The notes below the pieces were generated by a model, which did not search any database, was not told the DNA's origin, and saw nothing but the letters and a program-made list of their open reading frames with translations. Below are positions 6,082 to 6,208 of a stretch of DNA of 6,208 nucleotides, piece after piece. This DNA comes from Tardiphaga sp. (GTDB lineage: Bacteria > Pseudomonadota > Alphaproteobacteria > Rhizobiales > Xanthobacteraceae), in the NCBI GenBank assembly GCA_028290765.1, contig JAQGJF010000077.1, forward strand, positions 1 through 6,208. Reading direction: 5' to 3'. Every line of letters begins with the position of its first letter. The first letter of the stretch is position 1. Both the position numbers and the translations under genes were made by a program.

Positions 6082-6121
6082 CGACACCAGGACGCTATCG
6101 AAACAGTCCGGCGCGAAGTGA
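5636..6121 (+). CDS. Exported protein of unknown function, paralog 2
   Basis: The 161-residue product has a signal peptide: MMRRM, a hydrophobic core (about 6-20) and a likely cut after PADA (21-24). The mature protein matches residues 71-204 of the preceding gene product almost end to end: YQKPDHDL (47-54), RSCWSPP (65-71), GMQVTVLFSF (79-88), AAPRLNY (96-102), C126 and GDAIAGRPIMIRYVD (136-150). It lacks the four-cysteine N-terminal segment of its neighbour. The two shared cysteines (C67, C126) could form a disulfide in the periplasm. GGAGG (5624-5628) stands 7 nt before the ATG, a better ribosome site than that of the first copy. The gene follows after 97 bp and may be co-transcribed. Function unknown; the same weak TonB/TolA C-terminal resemblance applies. 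Confidence 0.87.
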   Translation: MMRRMVAGILFVVAGVIFAGPADAELLSDDLMLTVVSPPPVGAADEYQKPDHDLNTLDDLYATLRSCWSPPLASDAVRGMQVTVLFSFDTAGRTIAAPRLNYSPPGAPGATVEAYLKSVTTSLAACQPLKLTPALGDAIAGRPIMIRYVDTRTLSKQSGAK

Positions 6122-6144
6122 AGCGGCGGCAGGCCGGCGTGTCT

Positions 6145-6208
6145 TTACTCGATCCTGATATTCGCGGCGCGGATCACGTCGGCCCATAGCGCCTTTTCGT
6201 CGGTTATC
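6145..6208 (-). CDS. Probable Bug/TctC-family solute-binding protein (3' end only, cut by window edge)
   Basis: On the minus strand an open frame enters from the right edge and ends at TAA (6147-6145). The visible C-terminus reads ITDEKALWADVIRAANIRIE. A closing W-A-x-V-I-x-A-A-x-I is typical of the periplasmic binding proteins of tripartite tricarboxylate transporters (Bug family, TctC type), which are very abundant in Bradyrhizobium and its relatives. They capture carboxylates or other small organic ligands for uptake or sensing. Only 20 residues can be seen, so the family call is tentative. The gene converges on paralog 2 with a 23-bp gap. Confidence 0.55.
   Translation of the reverse strand, partial: ITDEKALWADVIRAANIRIE

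Overview
The window looks like chromosomal DNA of a high-GC alphaproteobacterium, most likely Bradyrhizobium or a close relative in the Nitrobacteraceae. This rests on the GC-rich codon use, an RF3 that reads like the Bradyrhizobium type, and an intergenic palindromic repeat whose minus strand reads 'PEEPAKA', familiar from dispersed repeats in Bradyrhizobium genomes. The genus is inferred from recall, not from a search.

Layout, left to right. (1) Bases 1-52, minus strand: the first 17 codons of a small multidrug resistance (SMR) exporter of the SugE/Gdx type. Just upstream are two stem-loops with ACGA and ACGG tetraloops, the signature of a guanidine-II (mini-ykkC) riboswitch, and a possible promoter. 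(2) Bases 212-1831, plus strand: prfC, peptide chain release factor 3, transcribed divergently from the exporter. (3) Bases 1843-1943: a dispersed palindromic repeat between the convergent ends of prfC and a TetR gene. (4) Bases 1944-2621, minus strand: a TetR-family repressor. Its divergent intergenic region carries three evenly spaced pairs of GGTACC-like half-sites. (5) Bases 2755-3687 and 3809-4786, plus strand: an NmrA-like NAD(P)-binding protein, then a soluble epoxide hydrolase-type alpha/beta hydrolase. (6) Bases 4924-5538 and 5636-6121, plus strand: two tandem paralogous exported proteins with a conserved core vaguely like TonB/TolA C-terminal domains. The first has an extra cysteine-rich N-terminal segment. 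(7) Bases 6145-6208, minus strand: the last 20 codons of what looks like a Bug/TctC-family solute-binding protein.

How the parts work together. The left edge is a self-contained guanidine-sensing and export unit. Both riboswitch hairpins contain sequence complementary to the exporter's ribosome binding site, which suggests translational control. In the centre, the TetR protein probably represses the NmrA-like gene, and perhaps itself, through the GGTACC array; the epoxide hydrolase downstream may share that control. This suggests a small inducible module for a reactive or xenobiotic compound, which is inference. The tandem secreted paralogs appear to be a separate duplicated unit of unknown function. 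No tRNA, rRNA, CRISPR array or insertion sequence was recognised, and no gene-free stretch exceeds about 160 bases.
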